A DNA stretch of 64,000 nucleotides, taken from Phycisphaerae bacterium (GTDB taxonomy: Bacteria; Chloroflexota; Anaerolineae; 4572-78; J111). The stretch lies in assembly GCA_028285035.1 (NCBI GenBank), contig JANQQF010000120.1, positions 124,001 to 188,000 on the forward strand, written 5' to 3'. Positions 59,796-64,000 of the stretch are shown here, one piece after another. The position numbers and the translations under genes are program-made. Position 1 is the stretch's first letter. Every line of letters starts with the position of its first letter. The notes under the pieces were generated by a model that was given only the letters and a program-made list of their open reading frames with translations, ran no database searches and was not told the DNA's origin.

Positions 59796-62027
59796 ATGAG
59801 CCTCAATTGGGTTAGAAATCTGAGTCTCAACCTTAAATTAAACATTCTGGTTGTGATTGTGCTCGTGACCTTGCTACTACTTACCATCTGGGTTACAACA
59901 GCCAGTATCCGTAATTTTACCCTTTTGCTTGGCCAACAGAACCTCAGTGCTGAGGTCGAGTCGATGCAAAATCGTTTTGGAGAGACGGAAGAAGGATTGG
60001 TGCGGGATTTGAGGTTGCTGGCTAATACACCAAGCTTACTTGAGGCATTTATTGCTGAAGATGAAAATGCGCTGCGACGGGTTAGCTTGACCAGTAAGGT
60101 GGCGCCTAATCTCGATGATATTTTGATTGTTGATCTCTCAGGTAACCCACGCTTTAACCGAGATGATGATCTGAAGCTAAGCCAAGCTGAAGAGATGCTC
60201 TCCTTGGCTTTGATTGGGATTGAAGTAACGGCCCCTATCGTTGATGAAGATGCAGATACGTTTCGTATCGGGGCTGCTATTCCGTTGAGTGATCCAACGG
60301 ATGCTAGTCGGATTGGCGCGATTGTGGCTACTCGAGAAATTGATGATGCCTTTTTGGCTAACTTTAATTTTAATCGGGCGGAGCCACACGTTGTACTGCT
60401 GTCTAAAGATCGGGTGTTGGCCGAACATATTCTTGATGACCATCATCACGAGGAAGCTGAAGGACACGATGAGGATGAGGCAGCGGGTCATTCATTTGTT
60501 GGGCTGGTTAATGAAGGAGTCATCGCCCGAGCCTTGGCCGGTGAAATCGTTCTTCAGGATGAATTTATTGTTGAGTCTGGCGAAAATGATCCTCATTTTG
60601 TTGCTTACTTTCCGTTGGTCATAGGGGGTGAGACAGAAGCTGTAATGGCGATTGTAACCAACCTCAATAACTTTAGCGCCTTTCAAAACGAATTGTTAAC
60701 AGAAATTTTGGGTATTGTTGCTCTTTTGACTATCGCCGCGATTGCTGGCCTGGCCTTATTTTCTTGGCGGAGTATCTCGCGCCCCATTATTGCTTTAGAT
60801 CGAGCGGTGCAACAAATGATGACAGCGGAAAAGGTTGAACAGATTCCGGTAAACTCTACTGATGAGTTAGGGCGTTTGGCCCAAACCTTCAATACAATGA
60901 GCCAAAATCTTAATACCTCAATCCGTCAGCTAAATGTTCAGTCGGAACGATTGAATGAACAAAGCCTGCAAATGGGTCTGGTAACCACAATCAACGAACG
61001 GTTGAGTACATTTTTACGTATTGATGAACTGTTGGCTGAGATTGTTAATCAGATTAATGATAATTTTGGCTATTATCATACACACATTTATCTATTTGAT
61101 GAGAAACGTGACAATCTGGTTGTTGCTGAGGGAGTAGGGAGTGCTGGGGCTGAGATGAAAGCGACTGGACACGCCATTTCGTTAGATACAGGCAGTTTGG
61201 TGGCCAGAGCAGCCCGGCGTGGTGAGATTGTCCGGGTTGATGACGTTCGGGAAAATAGTGAATGGCTGCCAAACCCGTTACTGCCAGATACACAAGCTGA
61301 GATGGCTGTCCCCATCAAGCTAGATGATGAAGTGGTAGGCGTTCTGGATGTGCAGGAAAAGAAGGTGGCTGGGTTTGATGAAGTGGATGAACAATTATTG
61401 TTAATCGTGGCTGGACAAGCAGCGATTGCTATTCGTAATGCGCACCTGTTTGAAAGCGTTGAAACTGCTTTGGCTGAGGCTGAACGAACCCAGCAACAAT
61501 ATTTTGGTGAAGTTTGGGATCGTTCAAGGCTGGCTCGTAGCCAAAGTGAATATCTTCATACCCGACCTGGGGCGGCACCCTTAGATGAAACCCAACAGCA
61601 TCACTTGGCTGCCGTAAGGCAGCAAGCCCTCAGCCAAGATCAATCTAGCCTCATTGTCAAAGACGAAATCTTTAACACAGAGGCTGTGGTTGCCCCGATT
61701 GAGGTAGGCCAGAAAAAAATTGGGGCAATGCATCTTCAACCCTCTAAAAATAGGCAGGGATGGAGTAAAGAAGATTTGGCTATTGTTGAGGCGGTCATCG
61801 ACCAATTTACCCAAACGGTGGAGAACTTACGCCTCTTTGATGAAACGCGAGAGCGGGCTAGCCGCGAACAATCTATTCGTGAAATTACAGATAAGTTACG
61901 AGCTGCCCCTAATTTACAGCGTTTGCTTGAGATCGCAACGGATGAGTTAGGGCAGCGGTTAGGGGCCACACATGGTAGCTTACGGTTGGGAATACAAGAT
62001 AAATCGCAAAAGAATGGCACCCAATAA
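59796..62027 (+). CDS. transmembrane Cache-HAMP-GAF sensor with His-rich loop
   Basis: 743 aa. Helix ~15-36, extracytoplasmic Cache-like domain ~38-300, helix ~305-325, HAMP ~327-378, GAF ~420-570 (YYHTHIYLFDEKRD... GVLDVQEKK), degenerate GAF-like ~585-690, the shared IREITDKLRAAPNLQRLLEI module and a short tail. The ectodomain carries an unusual metal-ligand-rich loop at ~213-236 with HHHEE and GHDEDEAAGH. AAGGAG sits 6 bp before the ATG at 59796. Paired with the PstS-like lipoprotein; phosphate-metal co-sensing is possible but speculative. Confidence 0.86.
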   Translation: MSLNWVRNLSLNLKLNILVVIVLVTLLLLTIWVTTASIRNFTLLLGQQNLSAEVESMQNRFGETEEGLVRDLRLLANTPSLLEAFIAEDENALRRVSLTSKVAPNLDDILIVDLSGNPRFNRDDDLKLSQAEEMLSLALIGIEVTAPIVDEDADTFRIGAAIPLSDPTDASRIGAIVATREIDDAFLANFNFNRAEPHVVLLSKDRVLAEHILDDHHHEEAEGHDEDEAAGHSFVGLVNEGVIARALAGEIVLQDEFIVESGENDPHFVAYFPLVIGGETEAVMAIVTNLNNFSAFQNELLTEILGIVALLTIAAIAGLALFSWRSISRPIIALDRAVQQMMTAEKVEQIPVNSTDELGRLAQTFNTMSQNLNTSIRQLNVQSERLNEQSLQMGLVTTINERLSTFLRIDELLAEIVNQINDNFGYYHTHIYLFDEKRDNLVVAEGVGSAGAEMKATGHAISLDTGSLVARAARRGEIVRVDDVRENSEWLPNPLLPDTQAEMAVPIKLDDEVVGVLDVQEKKVAGFDEVDEQLLLIVAGQAAIAIRNAHLFESVETALAEAERTQQQYFGEVWDRSRLARSQSEYLHTRPGAAPLDETQQHHLAAVRQQALSQDQSSLIVKDEIFNTEAVVAPIEVGQKKIGAMHLQPSKNRQGWSKEDLAIVEAVIDQFTQTVENLRLFDETRERASREQSIREITDKLRAAPNLQRLLEIATDELGQRLGATHGSLRLGIQDKSQKNGTQ

Positions 62028-62071
62028 GTATCGTTGAAGATATAATACCGAGCTTGCTTGTGGAGTAAATG

Positions 62072-64000
62072 ATGGATCAAGAGCTTCAATATAACCAAGA
62101 AGAAAATACCAGTTTTATCAGATTTAGCTTGAGAAGTAAGTTACTATATTTGCTTTTAGGGGTAACAATCTTGATTGTAGCAACCCTAGGCTATTTGAGT
62201 TTTGATGCAGTGAGCCGAATGGGGGAGACTGCTCGAGTAGCCAGCAGTGAGGCCCTGCTTACACAGATTGAGGAGCTATTAGTTGAGTTAACTGTGGTGA
62301 ACGCCCGCGAAAATGCTCTCATCCTAGATAAAACATTGGCTGATGCTAAGAATGTAGCGGAATATGCAAATTTTGTTTTTAGTCAACCAGATGTGTTTGC
62401 GCCGCAAGCAAACTGGTCGGTTGAAGAATTTATGTTTTTTGGTCCAGAGGGGCAGTATATGAATGGGCCAGAGGATGTCAGTACGGTCATTATTCCAAAT
62501 ACGGTTACGATTGATGATAAATTATTAGATACACTTGAACTGACAACAATCCTTGATAATATCTTTATCCCAACATATGAACAAGATAAAAACACAGTTG
62601 CGATTTGGACGGCTAATAATCAAGAGATAACGCGTTATTATCCCAATATTGTTTTGGGAGAAATTGTTCCTGGCGATTTTATCGTGACGGAGGAGATATT
62701 TTATACCATTGCCTTACCAGAGAACAATCCAGATGGAGAGACGATTTGGAGCGCTGTGTATGATGACCCGGCAGGACAAGGCTTACTTGTTTCGGCGATT
62801 GCTCCCATTTATCGTGATGATGAGTTTTTTGGAGTGATTGGCATTGATTTTAGCCTAAACAATCTGGCTATCAATATAGAAGCGAGTGAATTAGCTGGAG
62901 ATAGCTACTCGTTCTTGATCGATGAGAGTGGACGGGCGATCGCGTTACCTGAGCAGGCCTATCTAGACCTACTGGGCCGACCAGCCGAGGCAGGTGAATT
63001 TGGTGCGGATATGAATATGGTCAGCGATGCAGTACAGCCAATCATCGCTGATATGAAAGCCGGTGGGACCGGGTTTGCGAATGTCACAGTCAATGACCGT
63101 GACCTATTTGTGGCCTATGCCTCGCTTGGTGAAATTGGTTGGAGCCTAGGTACAGTGATTGAAGCTGATTCTGTTTTGCAGTTAATTTCTCCCCTACAAA
63201 GCCAGCTCGCCAATGAGACAAACAATTTGATTTTTGGCCGATTCCTACCCATTAGTGTTGTCGTACTTCTGGCAGTGCTGGTTTTGGGGTTGTGGATAAC
63301 CTATCAATTGGTTAATCCCCTACAACAATTAACTGTTGCTACCCAAAAAATTGGTGCTCAACAATGGGATACCCCCCTTCCGCAAGGAGGCAATGATGAA
63401 GTTGGAGTTTTGGCGAGAACAATTCGAGGGATGGCTAATCAGTTAGAGGGTATGTTTGGCACTTTGGAAAGTCAAATCGCTAATCGAACCCATCGGCTCG
63501 CCATCATTGCGGCCTTGAGTGAACATTTAACATCTATTTTGGACAGAGATGTATTGCTGGAAGAGGTTGTTAATCAAATTAAAACCAATTTTAACTACTA
63601 TCACGTCCATATTTATTTGCTTGATCAGCAAAATAACAATCTGGTTGTTCAGGCTGGTACAGGGCCAGCTGGTGCAGAAATGGTTGCCCATGGACATTAT
63701 ATCCCGCTCTTTGCCCCGACGAGTTTGGTGGCGCGGGCGGCACGCAGTAGTGAACTGGTACGGGTTGATAATGTTCGTGAAGCCCCTGATTGGTTACCTA
63801 ATGAGCTCCTCCCTGATACTTATGCAGAGATGGCAGTGCCAATTGTATTGGACAGAAGTATTGTAGGGGTATTAGATGTGCAACAAGATCGGATTAGCGG
63901 TTTCAATGAAGGGGATGAGAATGTCTTACGGACCCTCGCTAACCAAGTTGCGATTGCTGTTCGCAATGCGCGTCTGTTTGAGGAGGTTGAGCAGCGATTA
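62072..64000 (+). CDS. transmembrane Cache-HAMP-GAF sensor, cut by the window end
   Basis: Open for 643 codons to the last base, with no stop. Helix ~25-45, double-Cache ectodomain ~50-375 (FGVIGIDFSLNN, SYSFLIDESGRAIALP, GWSLGTVIEAD), helix ~390-412, HAMP ~414-465, then a GAF domain ~495-640 (YYHVHIYLLDQQ, LVARAARSSE, GVLDVQQDR) ending at NARLFEEVEQRL. This matches the other operon sensors up to the point where their degenerate GAF-like region starts. GGAG lies 6 bp before the ATG at 62072; an ATG one codon earlier is possible. Whether an output domain follows cannot be seen. Confidence 0.88.
   Translation, partial: MDQELQYNQEENTSFIRFSLRSKLLYLLLGVTILIVATLGYLSFDAVSRMGETARVASSEALLTQIEELLVELTVVNARENALILDKTLADAKNVAEYANFVFSQPDVFAPQANWSVEEFMFFGPEGQYMNGPEDVSTVIIPNTVTIDDKLLDTLELTTILDNIFIPTYEQDKNTVAIWTANNQEITRYYPNIVLGEIVPGDFIVTEEIFYTIALPENNPDGETIWSAVYDDPAGQGLLVSAIAPIYRDDEFFGVIGIDFSLNNLAINIEASELAGDSYSFLIDESGRAIALPEQAYLDLLGRPAEAGEFGADMNMVSDAVQPIIADMKAGGTGFANVTVNDRDLFVAYASLGEIGWSLGTVIEADSVLQLISPLQSQLANETNNLIFGRFLPISVVVLLAVLVLGLWITYQLVNPLQQLTVATQKIGAQQWDTPLPQGGNDEVGVLARTIRGMANQLEGMFGTLESQIANRTHRLAIIAALSEHLTSILDRDVLLEEVVNQIKTNFNYYHVHIYLLDQQNNNLVVQAGTGPAGAEMVAHGHYIPLFAPTSLVARAARSSELVRVDNVREAPDWLPNELLPDTYAEMAVPIVLDRSIVGVLDVQQDRISGFNEGDENVLRTLANQVAIAVRNARLFEEVEQRL

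Overview
The window reads as a chromosomal segment of a Chloroflexota bacterium, most likely Anaerolineae-like. This is inferred from gene content: many GAF-rich sensor proteins, LuxR-type regulators, a baseplate-J-like membrane protein beside ruvX, secreted DUF4397 and DUF11 proteins, and a secreted protein ending in a short YLP-type tail. No rRNA, tRNA, CRISPR array, transposase or prophage was recognised.

Layout. 0-1.8 kb: end of an unidentified gene, then an SDR dehydrogenase and an R-specific enoyl-CoA hydratase. 1.8-7.4 kb: a minus-strand cobalamin uptake operon (LysM-fused binding protein, permease, ATPase, CbiX-ferredoxin protein, orphan) behind a cobalamin riboswitch. It is bracketed by two near-identical ~232-bp arrays. 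Each array encodes two small minus-strand RNA genes with a direct-repeat promoter box, a TATNNT -10 element, a C/U-rich anti-Shine-Dalgarno stretch and an intrinsic terminator. 7.4-9.8 kb: a DsbA-like protein and a secreted PQQ-type sugar dehydrogenase. 9.9-15.6 kb: an NrtR-like Nudix regulator, a GlgC pair whose second member has a degenerate nucleotide-binding loop, an SPFH protein and a nicotinate phosphoribosyltransferase. 15.7-23.5 kb: surface proteins, an XRE / histidine kinase / TPR operon, a lipoprotein-type sortase and an SPFH-like lipoprotein cluster. 23.5-29.7 kb: alaS, an FtsA/PilM-like protein, a baseplate-J-like membrane protein and ruvX. 29.8-33.7 kb: an RsbW-like protein and a pseudo-receiver histidine kinase with its LuxR-type response regulator.

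34.1-64 kb: one co-directional run of at least twelve genes, with gaps of 45 bp or less, leaving the window still open. It starts with a lone pseudo-receiver. It then holds two giant PAS/GAF proteins (2010 and 1981 aa), each with one canonical LOV blue-light domain, an ammonium-transporter/GAF fusion, five transmembrane sensors and three solute-binding lipoproteins (ABC_sub_bind, NMT1/THI5-like, PstS-like). No transporter permease or ATPase accompanies the binding proteins. None of the complete sensors carries a kinase, cyclase or methyl-acceptor output. The seven complete sensors end in the same short module and a polar tail. I infer a multi-input sensory array (light, ammonium, phosphate, other solutes) whose output partner lies elsewhere, perhaps the kinase/regulator pair just upstream or a gene beyond the window end.

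The two most promising undescribed systems are the four tandem anti-SD small RNAs around the B12 cassette and the outputless sensory operon.
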